From NCBI GenBank assembly GCA_003508005.1, contig DNUE01000015.1, positions 1 to 47,931 of the forward strand: a DNA stretch of 47,931 bases. Reading direction: 5' to 3'. The DNA is from Desulfobulbaceae bacterium. GTDB lineage: Bacteria; Desulfobacterota; Desulfobulbia; Desulfobulbales; Desulfobulbaceae. Positions 40,216-47,931 of the stretch are shown one piece after another. A program made the position numbers and the translations under genes. The notes beneath the pieces were generated by a model, which did not search any database, was not told where the DNA came from, and worked only from the letters and a program-made list of their open reading frames with translations. How positions within the stretch are numbered: the first letter of the stretch is position 1; each line of letters opens with the position of its first letter.

Positions 40216-41140
40216 CCTGGCGCCCTCTGCGCCGTGATCCTGATTTGCGCACCTTGTTGCCGGGCTTATAGATCAGGACCTTCTTGAACAGTCCCTCACC
40301 CACGCTTCTGGAACGGACTCCCTTGTCATCCTGCAGGACGACATGAACCACCCGCCGCTCTGAGGGATTCAGCGCCGGGATCGACTGGGTCTTGCCATCC
40401 TCCTTAACCTGTTCGGCAAGGGCAACGGCCATTTTTTTCAACTCTTCGGTCCGCCGTTCCCTGAAATTCCCTATGTCCAGAGCGACATTCATTCTGTCCG
40501 GCAGCACCTGGGACAACATTTTCCGCAGCAGATACTGCAAGCTGTCCAGTGTCCGGCCATCCGGCCCGACGATCTGTTCCTCATGCTCCCCGCTGATATG
40601 ACACTGCACGGCGTTCTCGGCAAAGTGCACCTTGACCTCAGACCCGTAACCCATCAACTGCAGGGTCTGGGCGAGATCCGACTGGATTCGGGCCAGCACC
40701 TCCTCCGTAGGCGGCTCGAACGGTTCGACGGGCTCCGGCGAACGGGTGGGAGCAGCAGGCGCGACAGCAGGCGCGGCCACCTGTTCCGCCTTCGGGCTGC
40801 GTTTTCTTTCCCGCCGCCCCTTGCCGCGAACCGGCTCAGCAGACGCAGCCTCCTCTCCGGCGTCGGCAGCAGAGGGCAACTCCGGCTCTTGTTTCTCCTC
40901 GGCCGGGGCTGCAGCCTGAACGGATCTTGCCGGAACGCTCGTCCGCGGTTCCTCCTCGGCGACAGCCTGTTTGCGGGTGACACGGATATGGGCCCGTTTT
41001 CGGCAAAGGCCAAAAATCCCGGCTGAGCCGGTTTCCATAACCTCTATGTCAAGATTTTCCTGAGAGGTGGAGAATTCCGCGCATGCCTGCCGGATTGCTT
41101 CGGTAACGTTTTTGCTGTAAAAATCCTTTGCTTTTGCCAT
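40193..41140 (-). CDS. jag: Jag/KhpB RNA-binding protein
   Basis: This 315-residue protein has a Jag-N domain (AKDFYSKNVTEAIRQACAEF, residues about 4-23), a long Ala/Glu/Pro linker (about residues 55-165), a KH domain (VQCHISGEHEEQIVGPDGRT) and an R3H domain (LNPSERRVVHVVLQDDKGV with RSRSVGEG). It binds RNA and is usually encoded next to yidC, as here. Its cellular role is tied to cell-envelope gene control and division in the bacteria studied. ATG at 41140 has GAGGAA eight bases upstream. The linker is longer than in Firmicutes homologues. It ends in a basic RRRGRQGGG tail. Confidence 0.93.
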   Translation of the reverse strand: MAKAKDFYSKNVTEAIRQACAEFSTSQENLDIEVMETGSAGIFGLCRKRAHIRVTRKQAVAEEEPRTSVPARSVQAAAPAEEKQEPELPSAADAGEEAASAEPVRGKGRRERKRSPKAEQVAAPAVAPAAPTRSPEPVEPFEPPTEEVLARIQSDLAQTLQLMGYGSEVKVHFAENAVQCHISGEHEEQIVGPDGRTLDSLQYLLRKMLSQVLPDRMNVALDIGNFRERRTEELKKMAVALAEQVKEDGKTQSIPALNPSERRVVHVVLQDDKGVRSRSVGEGLFKKVLIYKPGNKVRKSGSRRRGRQGGGSEEQ

Positions 41141-41163
41141 TGATTGATTCCTCAAGATCTTGA

Positions 41164-42795
41164 TTACGCCCTGGTCTGCCGGTTGATAAGCTGCTGCTGC
41201 AGGATGGAAAGCAGGTTGTTGACAAACCAGTACAGGACAAGCCCTGATGCAAAGTTAAGAAACATAAAGGTAAAAATGATCGGCAGCATCTGCATGATTT
41301 TGGCCTGAGTGGGATCTGCGGTGGTCGGCGTCATCTTCTGCTGCAAGTACATGGAGGCCCCCATAAGGAGCGTCAGAACTGGGATGCCGTGCAGGAAAGG
41401 GATGTCAAAGCCGACCCACAGCCGATCCGGCGCGGCCAGATCATTGATCCACAGCATGAACGGCGCATGCCGAAGCTCGATGGACATGAGCAGGACCTTA
41501 TACAGGGCGAAAAAGAAAGGAATCTGCAGGAGCAGCGGCAGGCAGCCGCCCAGGGGATTGACCTTGTATGTCTTGTAGAGGGCCATCATTTCCTGGTTCA
41601 TTTTCTGGGGATCACCCTTGTACTTTTCCTTGAGCTTGGCGACCTTGGGCTGAAGCTTCTGCATGTTCTTCATCGACTTCATCCCTTTCTGGGTGATCGG
41701 CCAGAAAACGCCCTTGATCACCACCGTGAGAAGGATGATGGCAATGCCGTAGTTGCCGATGAAGTCATAAAAAAAGTTGAGCAGCCAGAGCATAGGCTTG
41801 GCCAGGACGTCGAACCAGCCGAAATTGATCGCCTTGGACAGGTCTTGGTCAACCTGCTTCAATAGCGTCAGCTTCTTGGGTCCGAAGTACACGCTGTAGT
41901 TGAATTCACGGGCGGCCGCCGGATCCAGAACGGCTGCCTCGTCACTCAGAACCGTGCGCACTGTTTCATCCTGGGCGCTCAGGGTTACGGTCCGGTTGCC
42001 GGCCGTTTCGGGGAGAATCGCGCAGATGAAATAGTTGTCCTCGTAAGCGGTCCAGCCTATTTCACCCTGCAGGGTCTCCGTTCCCTTGCTCAGTTTTTTG
42101 CCTTTGACCTCGGCCAGGGAGCCGTTCACCAAGGCGACCGGGCCGCTGAACATGAAGCGGCTGGCAGCATTTTCCGCGGAAAAGGGCTTGTTGGTCAACA
42201 CCACGGCGGGCTGGGTTGACACCGGCACGCTCGAACCATTCTCCACCCGGTAGCTGTCTCCGATCAGGTAGCTGGCCGGATCAAAGACCAGGGTGCGGAC
42301 AATCCGGATATCTCCGGCAAGGTCGGCCTGCATGATTAGGGATGTCTTGCCGTCGACCTCCGCCACGGTGATTTTTTCCTTTTCGGCGCGATACACCGGC
42401 AGCCCCTCCGGCGTGCCGCCGCGCAAGGAGAAGAGCATGGGCAACTCGGTAACAAGGCTGGTCTGGACAAGCTGCATGGCGCCGCTCTCCGCCTTCAATT
42501 CCTTGTTATATCCCTTCAGGACAAAACTCTTTATCCCGCCGCCCTGTTCATGGATGACTGCTGTATACAGGGGGGTTTCCACGGTAATCTCCCGGGCGGC
42601 CGGGTCGACTTTTGTGGCCTCGGCGGGAGGCAGCGCAACTGCGGGGCCAGCATCCTGCTTACCGGCGTCCGGCGGCTGCTGGGCCTCCTGCGAGACAGCA
42701 GGCTGTTCAACCGGGGACGGCACGAATAAATACTGATAGCCAACAAGAATAAGAAAGGAAATAATAATCGCCAGAAAGGCCCTGTACATGTCCAT
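41164..42795 (-). CDS. yidC: membrane protein insertase YidC
   Basis: This 543-residue protein inserts and folds inner-membrane proteins. It is the Gram-negative form: an N-terminal membrane helix (RAFLAIIISFLILVGYQYLF), a large periplasmic beta domain (about 60-330) and the five-helix insertase core with FFYDFIGNYGIAIILLTVVI, KGVFWPITQKGMKSMKNM and LPIIFTFMFLNFASGLVLYW. The hydrophilic groove Arg is likely the one in IKGVFWPITQ region, but I cannot fix it without an alignment. It lies between yidD and jag as in the standard rpmH cluster, 24 bases before jag. The C-terminus is short and basic (QQLINRQTRA). Confidence 0.96.
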   Translation of the reverse strand: MDMYRAFLAIIISFLILVGYQYLFVPSPVEQPAVSQEAQQPPDAGKQDAGPAVALPPAEATKVDPAAREITVETPLYTAVIHEQGGGIKSFVLKGYNKELKAESGAMQLVQTSLVTELPMLFSLRGGTPEGLPVYRAEKEKITVAEVDGKTSLIMQADLAGDIRIVRTLVFDPASYLIGDSYRVENGSSVPVSTQPAVVLTNKPFSAENAASRFMFSGPVALVNGSLAEVKGKKLSKGTETLQGEIGWTAYEDNYFICAILPETAGNRTVTLSAQDETVRTVLSDEAAVLDPAAAREFNYSVYFGPKKLTLLKQVDQDLSKAINFGWFDVLAKPMLWLLNFFYDFIGNYGIAIILLTVVIKGVFWPITQKGMKSMKNMQKLQPKVAKLKEKYKGDPQKMNQEMMALYKTYKVNPLGGCLPLLLQIPFFFALYKVLLMSIELRHAPFMLWINDLAAPDRLWVGFDIPFLHGIPVLTLLMGASMYLQQKMTPTTADPTQAKIMQMLPIIFTFMFLNFASGLVLYWFVNNLLSILQQQLINRQTRA

Positions 42796-42944
42796 TACGA
42801 AAGTACCTCAATCATTGTTGACGGTCCCGCAAGGCGACGTCAAGGGAACGGCCAAAGTCCCCGCAGGAGGGCGGGCAAACCAGCCTGTCACCGGACCTGG
42901 CCTGTGGCGAGGATGGAGATTGAGCCCAAGTGACGGTCGGGAAT

Positions 42945-43226
42945 TCACTTGACCGGATCATAGCCACCGCGGGCAAAAGGATGACAGCGGAGCAGGCGCC
43001 AGAGCGAAAGGCAAAGTCCGCGCACAACACCGTGCTTCCGCACAGCTTCAATCGCATACTGTGAACAGGTCGGAGTAAATCTGCAGCTGGGAGGAAGAAG
43101 GGGTGAAACATAGGATTTATAGCCCTGGAGGACCAGGACGACCAGGAGGGCCACATGGCTGCCCTTCCTTCCCTCTACGGGAAGTGCCGGCTCTCTGCCT
43201 GCCCCGTGCATATCGACACGGCTCAT
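42945..43226 (-). CDS. yidD: membrane protein insertion efficiency factor YidD
   Basis: The conserved part reads LQGYKSYVSPLLPPSCRFTP, then TCSQYAIEAVRKHG and RLLRCHPFARGGYDPVK, the family fingerprint. It is a small amphipathic protein on the inner membrane that helps YidC. Length is 93 residues if it starts in the ATGA overlap with the rnpA stop (43226); family members usually start nearer the conserved helix, at the GTG at 43154, which has AAGGG at good distance. The two starts cannot be separated here. It sits in the usual place between rnpA and yidC. Confidence 0.92.
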   Translation of the reverse strand: MSRVDMHGAGREPALPVEGRKGSHVALLVVLVLQGYKSYVSPLLPPSCRFTPTCSQYAIEAVRKHGVVRGLCLSLWRLLRCHPFARGGYDPVK

Positions 43227-43561
43227 ATGCGGGCGAGCGCTGCCCTGACTGCCGCCTGCAGCAAGGAGGTGGCCGGGCAGGCAAAATCGGGCCGCACGGT
43301 GACAACGATGTCACAGAACCCCGGAAACTCGTCCCGCCGCAACCGAAAAACTTCCCTGAACATCCGCTTTATCCTGTTGCGGCGCACGGCTCCACGGACC
43401 ATGCGGTGCACACTGATTCCCAGCCTGCTGCTGGCAAGGTTGTTGGCCAGGACGATCAGGGAAAATCCAGCCCCCTGCAACCGCCGTCCCTCCCTGTACA
43501 CCCGTGCAAACTCCCTGGATTTCCTGAGGAGGTTATCCTTGGGGAGCCCGAACCTTTTCAC
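43223..43561 (-). CDS. rnpA: ribonuclease P protein component
   Basis: This 112-residue basic protein binds the catalytic RNA of RNase P, which removes tRNA 5' leaders. The start (RFGLPKDNLLRKSREFARVY) and the RNR signature VRRNRIKRMFREVFR are clear. The start codon is GTG, four bases after the rpmH stop and without a ribosome binding site, so translation depends on rpmH. Its stop overlaps the possible yidD start. No oddity in length or residues. Confidence 0.95.
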   Translation of the reverse strand: MKRFGLPKDNLLRKSREFARVYREGRRLQGAGFSLIVLANNLASSRLGISVHRMVRGAVRRNRIKRMFREVFRLRRDEFPGFCDIVVTVRPDFACPATSLLQAAVRAALARI

Positions 43562-43565
43562 ATGG

Positions 43566-43703
43566 TCACGCGGAAAGACGTTTTCTGCCTTTGGCCCGGC
43601 GGCTTCTGATGACCGACTGGCCGCCCTTTGTGCTCATACGCACCAGGAAGCCATGGGTCCGCTTGCGTTTTGTATTGCTGGGCTGAAATGTTTGTTTACT
43701 CAT
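43566..43703 (-). CDS. rpmH: 50S ribosomal protein L34
   Basis: This 45-residue protein is too short for simple ORF lists but is unmistakable: KQTFQPSNTKRKRTHGFLVR, MSTKGGQSVIRSRRAKGRKR and a short end. It starts at ATG 43703 with AAGGA eight bases upstream and stops with TGA at 43566-43568. It heads the rpmH-rnpA-yidD-yidC-jag-mnmE set. The promoter found at 43894-43923 gives it a leader of about 185 bases. Confidence 0.95.
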   Translation of the reverse strand: MSKQTFQPSNTKRKRTHGFLVRMSTKGGQSVIRSRRAKGRKRLSA

Positions 43704-43893
43704 TGCGTATATTCCTTTTCTGTGCTTCGACAAGCCTGGCCCTCATTACCAGGGCGCCACAAAGTAATCTCCCGTCAACTCATCTGTTCCGATGTGCCGG
43801 CGCTCAAGGGATTGATAGGCATGCGGTACATCGACAAGGGCAGAGAGGATGCACGGGGCATAAAGCTTGTCATTTACATTATCAAAATTTTGT

Positions 43894-43923
43894 ATTTTAA
43901 TCACAGTACATCTTGTCTGTCAA
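43894..43923 (-). promoter_or_regulatory. sigma-70 promoter of the rpmH operon
   Basis: On the minus strand a perfect TTGACA (43923-43918), an 18-base spacer and TAAAAT (43899-43894) are seen in an AT-rich patch. Transcription would start near 43887. Confidence 0.65.
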
Positions 43924-43924
43924 A

Positions 43925-43966
43925 CAATTTTGTCAGAATCGCCTTCTATGTGATTCCCACGCCGGC
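43925..43966 (+). repeat. dispersed intergenic repeat, copy C (degenerate)
   Basis: GTCAGAATCGC (43932-43942) and GTGATTCCCAC (43950-43960) match copy B at 24 of 29 positions but no longer pair fully. GCCGGC lies after the right arm instead of before the left. It is directly upstream of the rpmH promoter. Confidence 0.55.
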
Positions 43967-44131
43967 AAACCATGAAATATGCTTAAATCACAGCGGCGGG
44001 TAGCCAGGAAAGGATGCGGCCCAGGTGCGGCAAGGAGTGTCTGCGGAGTGGATGAGGTTGCAAAAGAGGCCGGATCACTCTATGCTTTTCGGCATGAGTA
44101 TTCCCAACAGGACTAGAGGGAGAAGAGCTGC

Positions 44132-45484
44132 GTGCTGATCATGATAGTCGGAGCCGGCCAGGTGGGCCAGTACCTGTGCGAGAAATTTTCCGGGGAAGGG
44201 AGGGAGGTCGTCCTCATCGACCGGGACAAGGATAAGTTGCAGCGGATCGATCGAGACCTGAACATCCTGACCGTGCACGGCTCAGGGGCCTCGGCCCGGA
44301 CGCTCGCCGAGGCAGGTATCGCCAGAACCGGTCTCTTCATCGCCGTCACCGACAGCGATGAGGTCAACCTGGTCGCCTGCATCATGTCACGGCAGTACGA
44401 TGTCAAGACGCGCATCGCCCGGGTCCGCAACGAGGACTTTCTCACCCCGGGCATGTCCCTCAACGAGGAAGCGCTGGGCATAGACCTGATCATCAGCCCG
44501 GACTGGGCGATGGTCGAGACCATCATGCAGCTCGTCCATGCCTCCGAGGCCTTTCACAACTCGGAGTTCGCCATGGGGCAGGTCCTGCTCATGGGCTACC
44601 AGCTCCATGAACACAGCCCCCTTGTCGGGCTGACCCTGTTCGATCTCAAACGGCGTCACCCTGCCCACCAGTATGTAATCGCCACCATCGTCCGGGACAA
44701 CCAAACCATCATTCCCCATGGAACCAGCGTTCTCCATGCCGGCGACAAGATCTATCTCATGGCCCTGAAAAAGGACATGCCCCAGATCGAGCAGATGTTC
44801 AAAATCGCCAGCCACCTGCCCCGCAAGGTATTCATCATCGGCGGCAGCCATATCGGCTACATGGTGGCCCGCCAGCTCGAAGAACTCGATATCGATGTCA
44901 AGCTGGTGGAGGAAGATCCGCAGCGATGCGATTTTCTCTCGGAAAACCTGGGACATACCATCGTCCTCAACTTTGACGGGCTTGATGCCCACGAACTGCT
45001 CAACGAGGGCATCGAGTCCGCCGACCTGGTCATTTCCGTGACCGGTTCGGACACCACCAACATCCTTTCCAGTCTCCTGGCGAAGCATCACGGCGCCAAA
45101 CGCTGCATCACCAAAATCACCCGGCACGACTTTATCCCCATGCTCGGCAAGCTGGGCATCGACGTCTCCCTCAGTCCCCGCCAGGTCGCCGCCGATATGA
45201 TCCTGCGCTATGTGCGCCGCGGCTCCATCATTTCCGTGGCCACCATCCTGGATACCGACGCGGAGGTCATGGAGGTGAAGGTTCCGGACCACAGGACCTT
45301 CAACCAGGTGCCGCTCAAAGAGCTCGACTGCCCCAAAAGCCTCCTGATCGGCGCCGTGGTCAGGGACCAGAAGGCCTTTATCCCCTCGGGCTCGACGGTC
45401 ATCAAGCCCGGCGACATCCTGGTCACCTTTTTTTCCCAGGTTGTGGCCAAGGACGTGGAAAACTTCTTTTTTCCCAACGACTGA
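44132..45484 (+). CDS. trkA: Trk potassium uptake regulatory subunit TrkA
   Basis: This 450-residue cytoplasmic protein gates the TrkH channel in response to NAD(H) and nucleotides. It contains two RCK halves: the first Rossmann loop IVGAGQVGQYLCEKFSGEG (residues 5-23), a TrkA-C domain, then a second loop FIIGGSHIGYMVARQLEEL (about 233-251) and a second TrkA-C domain (VMEVKVPDHRTFNQVPL). GTG at 44132 is the start by family alignment, with GGGAGAAGAG upstream. The trkH gene follows after 40 bases, so channel and regulator are one operon. Confidence 0.95.
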   Translation: MLIMIVGAGQVGQYLCEKFSGEGREVVLIDRDKDKLQRIDRDLNILTVHGSGASARTLAEAGIARTGLFIAVTDSDEVNLVACIMSRQYDVKTRIARVRNEDFLTPGMSLNEEALGIDLIISPDWAMVETIMQLVHASEAFHNSEFAMGQVLLMGYQLHEHSPLVGLTLFDLKRRHPAHQYVIATIVRDNQTIIPHGTSVLHAGDKIYLMALKKDMPQIEQMFKIASHLPRKVFIIGGSHIGYMVARQLEELDIDVKLVEEDPQRCDFLSENLGHTIVLNFDGLDAHELLNEGIESADLVISVTGSDTTNILSSLLAKHHGAKRCITKITRHDFIPMLGKLGIDVSLSPRQVAADMILRYVRRGSIISVATILDTDAEVMEVKVPDHRTFNQVPLKELDCPKSLLIGAVVRDQKAFIPSGSTVIKPGDILVTFFSQVVAKDVENFFFPND

Positions 45485-45524
45485 TCGGCACAGGCCGGAT
45501 TCAGAACGCTTTTCATAGGAACCC

Positions 45525-47039
45525 ATGCGAACAGGCGGCGTTTTCAATCTTCTCGGCAAGCTTCTGCTGATCCTGTCGATGATGCTGCTGACGCCGGTCC
45601 CCTTCAGCGTGTACTATCACGACGGGATGATCCCGATCTTTTTCCTCTGTTCCGCTTGTGGTCTGGTCGCCGGCGGACTGCTCATCGCCGCGTTCCTGCC
45701 GGAAAAGGAGCTCGGCTACCGGGACGGCTTCGCCATCGTCACCTTCAGCTGGCTGGTGCTCGCCCTGCTCGGTGCGCTTCCCTATTATCTCTCCGGCGCC
45801 ATCCCGTCCTTTGTCGATGCCCTCTTTGAATCGATGTCCGGCTTCACCACCACCGGTTCGACCATTCTGACCGACATCGAAGTGCTGCCCAAAAGCCTGC
45901 TCTTCTGGCGGGCCATGACCCACTGGCTGGGCGGCATGGGGATCATCGTTCTGGCCCTGGCCATCCTCCCCCTGCTGGGCATCGGCGGCATGCAGCTTTT
46001 CCAGGCCGAGGCCCCCGGCCCCACCAAGGACAGACTGGCGCCGAGGATCCAGGACACCGCCCGCATCCTGTGGAGCGTGTACGTCGCGATGACCGCCGTC
46101 GAAACGGTGCTGCTGATGCTCGGCGGCGTCGACTTCTTCAACGCCCTCACCCACTCCTTTTCCACCCTCGCCACCGGCGGCTTTTCCAACTTCAACGCCT
46201 CCATCGCCCATTACCCGTCGCCCTATATCCAGCTGGTCATCATCCTGTTCATGTTCCTGGCCGGAGTCAACTTTTCCCTGCACTTTCTGGTCCTTCGCCA
46301 GGGCATCCGCTCCTACTGGCACAGCGAGGAATTCCGGTTTTACCTGGCCCTTATCCTGACTGCCGCCATGCTCATCTTTTCCGTCAACCAGGCTACCGGG
46401 ACCTACACCCACATGGGCCGTAACCTCCTGGACGTCCTCTTCCAGGTCGTTTCGGTGATGACTACCACCGGCTTCGGAACCGCCGACTTTGACGCCTGGC
46501 CCCCCTTCTGCCGGGTTTTCCTGGTCAGCCTCATGTTTGTCGGCGGCTGTGCCGGCTCGACGGGGGGCGGCATCAAGGTGGTCCGCCTGCTGCTCTTTTT
46601 CAAATATGCGGTTTCCCAGCTCCACAAGCTGGTCCATCCCCGCCAGGTTGAATCCATCAAGCTCGGCAAAACCAGGGTTCCCCAGGAGGTGATGATCGCC
46701 ATCCTCAGTTTTTTCGCGATATACCTTGCCTTCTTCCTAGCCGCCAGCCTGATCGTCACCTCGCTGGGCGTCGATATCATCACCGGCCCCACCGCGGTCA
46801 TCGCCACCCTGAACAATATCGGCCCCGGCCTTGCCATGGTCGGCCCGACCCAGAATTTTGCCCACCTGCCGGCCCTCGCCAAGCTGGTGCTCACCTTCTG
46901 TATGCTGGCCGGCCGCCTTGAACTGTACACCGTGGTGATTCTGCTGACCCCGGGATACTGGCGGGCGGCCAGAAGGCCCCTGCTGCGCTGGAAGCAGCAT
47001 CACGGCAACACCCTCGCCCAGCCGGCAAATACCAAATGA
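45525..47039 (+). CDS. trkH: Trk potassium channel subunit TrkH
   Basis: This 504-residue inner-membrane protein forms the potassium path of the Trk system with four repeated membrane-pore-membrane units. Pore segments are visible: MSGFTTTGSTILTDIE, SFSTLATGGFSNFNASIAHY, VSVMTTTGFGTADFD and TLNNIGPGLAMVGPT, each with a TGF/TGS or GPG filter. The ATG is preceded by AGGA at good distance. It ends with a short basic cytoplasmic tail. The channel should be selective for K+ over Na+ given the Gly residues in all four filters. It follows trkA and is nine bases before mnmG. Confidence 0.95.
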   Translation: MRTGGVFNLLGKLLLILSMMLLTPVPFSVYYHDGMIPIFFLCSACGLVAGGLLIAAFLPEKELGYRDGFAIVTFSWLVLALLGALPYYLSGAIPSFVDALFESMSGFTTTGSTILTDIEVLPKSLLFWRAMTHWLGGMGIIVLALAILPLLGIGGMQLFQAEAPGPTKDRLAPRIQDTARILWSVYVAMTAVETVLLMLGGVDFFNALTHSFSTLATGGFSNFNASIAHYPSPYIQLVIILFMFLAGVNFSLHFLVLRQGIRSYWHSEEFRFYLALILTAAMLIFSVNQATGTYTHMGRNLLDVLFQVVSVMTTTGFGTADFDAWPPFCRVFLVSLMFVGGCAGSTGGGIKVVRLLLFFKYAVSQLHKLVHPRQVESIKLGKTRVPQEVMIAILSFFAIYLAFFLAASLIVTSLGVDIITGPTAVIATLNNIGPGLAMVGPTQNFAHLPALAKLVLTFCMLAGRLELYTVVILLTPGYWRAARRPLLRWKQHHGNTLAQPANTK

Positions 47040-47048
47040 CATCTGACC

Positions 47049-47931
47049 ATGCCTGACTTCGATATCGCAGTGATCGGCGCCGGCCATGCCGGTTGCGAGG
47101 CGGCCCTTGCCTGCGCCCGGCTGGGCATGCGGACGCTGGTCTGCGTCATGAACGTTGACACCATCGGCGCCATGTCCTGCAACCCGGCCATCGGCGGGTT
47201 GGCCAAGGGGCACCTGGTCAAGGAGATCGACGCCCTGGGCGGCGAAATGGCCAAAAATATAGATGCCACCGGCATCCAGTTCCGCCGGCTCAACACCAGC
47301 AAGGGCCCTGCGGTCCGCTCGTCCAGGGCCCAGGCCGACCGCCTCCTCTACCGCCTGCGAATGAAGCATACCCTGGAAAACCAGCCCGGCCTGGAGATCC
47401 GGCAGGCGGTGGTGGACGAAATACTCCTGGCAGACGGCCGGGTCTGCGGGGTCCGCACCTCCCTGGAAGAAACCGTCCCGGTCCGCGCCGTGGTAGTGGC
47501 CACCGGGACCTTTCTCAACGGCCTGACCCATATCGGCCTGAAGAGTTTTCCGGCCGGCCGCATGGGCGATGCCCCGTCAATTTCTCTTGCAAAATGGTTC
47601 AAGGAAACCGGGTTCAGGGTCGGCAGAATGAAGACCGGTACCGTGCCCCGGCTTGACGCCAGGTCCATCGACTTCGGCAACCTCGAGCCCCAGTACAGCG
47701 ACGACCCGCCCTGGCTTTTCTCCTTCGGCAGCATCGGACCGCCGCCGCTGCCGCAGCGGCCGTGCCACATCACCTACACCAACGAGACAACGCACGCCAT
47801 CATCCGGAGCGGCATCGATCAGTCGCCCATGTATGCCGGGATCATCGAGGGCATCGGCGCCCGCTACTGCCCGTCCATAGAGGACAAGGTCATGCGCTTT
47901 CCTGACAAGGGGCGGCACCAGATCTTCCTCG
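47049..47931 (+). CDS. mnmG: tRNA uridine 5-carboxymethylaminomethyl modification enzyme MnmG (5' part)
   Basis: The gene starts at ATG 47049 and runs past the window end; 294 codons are visible. The FAD loop IAVIGAGHAGCEAALACARL lies at residues 6-25, followed by MSCNPAIGGLAKGHLVKEID and NTSKGPAVRSSRAQ, then the second dinucleotide region VVVATGTFLNGLTHIG and GRMKTGTVPRLD. These are fixed blocks of MnmG (GidA), the flavoprotein partner of MnmE. The frame is open throughout, as expected for an intact gene. It is probably co-transcribed with trkAH. Confidence 0.96.
   Translation, partial: MPDFDIAVIGAGHAGCEAALACARLGMRTLVCVMNVDTIGAMSCNPAIGGLAKGHLVKEIDALGGEMAKNIDATGIQFRRLNTSKGPAVRSSRAQADRLLYRLRMKHTLENQPGLEIRQAVVDEILLADGRVCGVRTSLEETVPVRAVVVATGTFLNGLTHIGLKSFPAGRMGDAPSISLAKWFKETGFRVGRMKTGTVPRLDARSIDFGNLEPQYSDDPPWLFSFGSIGPPPLPQRPCHITYTNETTHAIIRSGIDQSPMYAGIIEGIGARYCPSIEDKVMRFPDKGRHQIFL

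Larger units (their letters stand above)
43704..44131. other. intergenic region between rpmH and trkA
   Basis: These 428 bases separate the divergent rpmH and trkA operons. They hold the rpmH promoter, its long leader (with a CCTGG/CCAGG hairpin-forming stretch near 43740-43755) and a degenerate copy C of the dispersed repeat. I looked for DnaA boxes and an origin because the rpmH-mnmE-mnmG neighbourhood often flanks oriC; none are visible. No gene is supported in this stretch. Confidence 0.6.

Noticed and set aside
43155..44003. 282-codon open frame on the plus strand
   Set aside because: It is antisense to yidD, rnpA and rpmH, which are certain. Its tail only translates repeat copy C.
43704..44131. 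Chromosomal origin oriC
   Set aside because: No TTATCCACA-type boxes and no dnaA or dnaN nearby.

Overview
The window comes from a Gram-negative bacterium, most likely a Desulfobacterota (deltaproteobacterial, Desulfobulbales-like) genome. This is inferred from gene content and order: BamA with an extra N-terminal domain, Mfd, a SurA-like isomerase, a RodZ-like protein, RecO, Bpt, CmoA/CmoB, and an rpmH-rnpA-yidD-yidC-jag-mnmE block facing trkA-trkH-mnmG. No 16S rRNA or marker search was possible, so the placement is inference.

Layout. (1) 1-1.9 kb: the 3' part of an ISL3-type transposase and an AT-rich methyltransferase; this edge looks recently acquired. (2) 1.9-14.3 kb, minus strand: a surface-glycan operon with an ABC-2 exporter. 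Read in transcription order it holds three GT2 glycosyltransferases, a UDP-sulfoquinovose synthase (SQD1/SqdB type), two more GT2 enzymes, a sulfotransferase with coiled coil and C-terminal repeats, an ABC permease, an unusual beta-propeller-like/ABC-ATPase fusion, and a GT10 fucosyltransferase-like enzyme. Together they suggest a sulfonated and possibly sulfated exported glycan. (3) 14.4-19.9 kb, minus strand: a secretome block with a small exported protein (strong promoter and terminator), an STN-domain protein ending in four exact-length 32-residue repeats, and two subtilisin-like proteases. One protease is cut from its C-terminal domain by an 11-base C tract. (4) 20-33 kb: conserved functions: Bpt leucyltransferase, CYTH phosphatase, PlsC, BamA, Mfd, HAD nucleotidase, SurA-like, RodZ-like, RecO and BirA. 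(5) 33.4-38.8 kb: a barrel-sandwich protein and a His-rich membrane protein beside BirA, the CmoA/CmoB wobble-uridine pair, a SLOG-like protein, an M23 peptidase and a bactofilin. (6) 38.8-47.9 kb: mnmE, jag, yidC, yidD, rnpA, rpmH on the minus strand; trkA, trkH and the start of mnmG on the plus strand.

The least explained features are the propeller-ABC ATPase fusion in the sulfo-glycan locus, a dispersed ~56-bp intergenic repeat (three copies) whose hairpin arms show compensatory base changes, the homopolymer switch in the protease, and the 32-residue repeat protein.

The housekeeping part is visibly GC-rich. The glycan locus is lower in GC and the methyltransferase next to the transposase is clearly AT-rich. 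No tRNA, rRNA or CRISPR array was seen.
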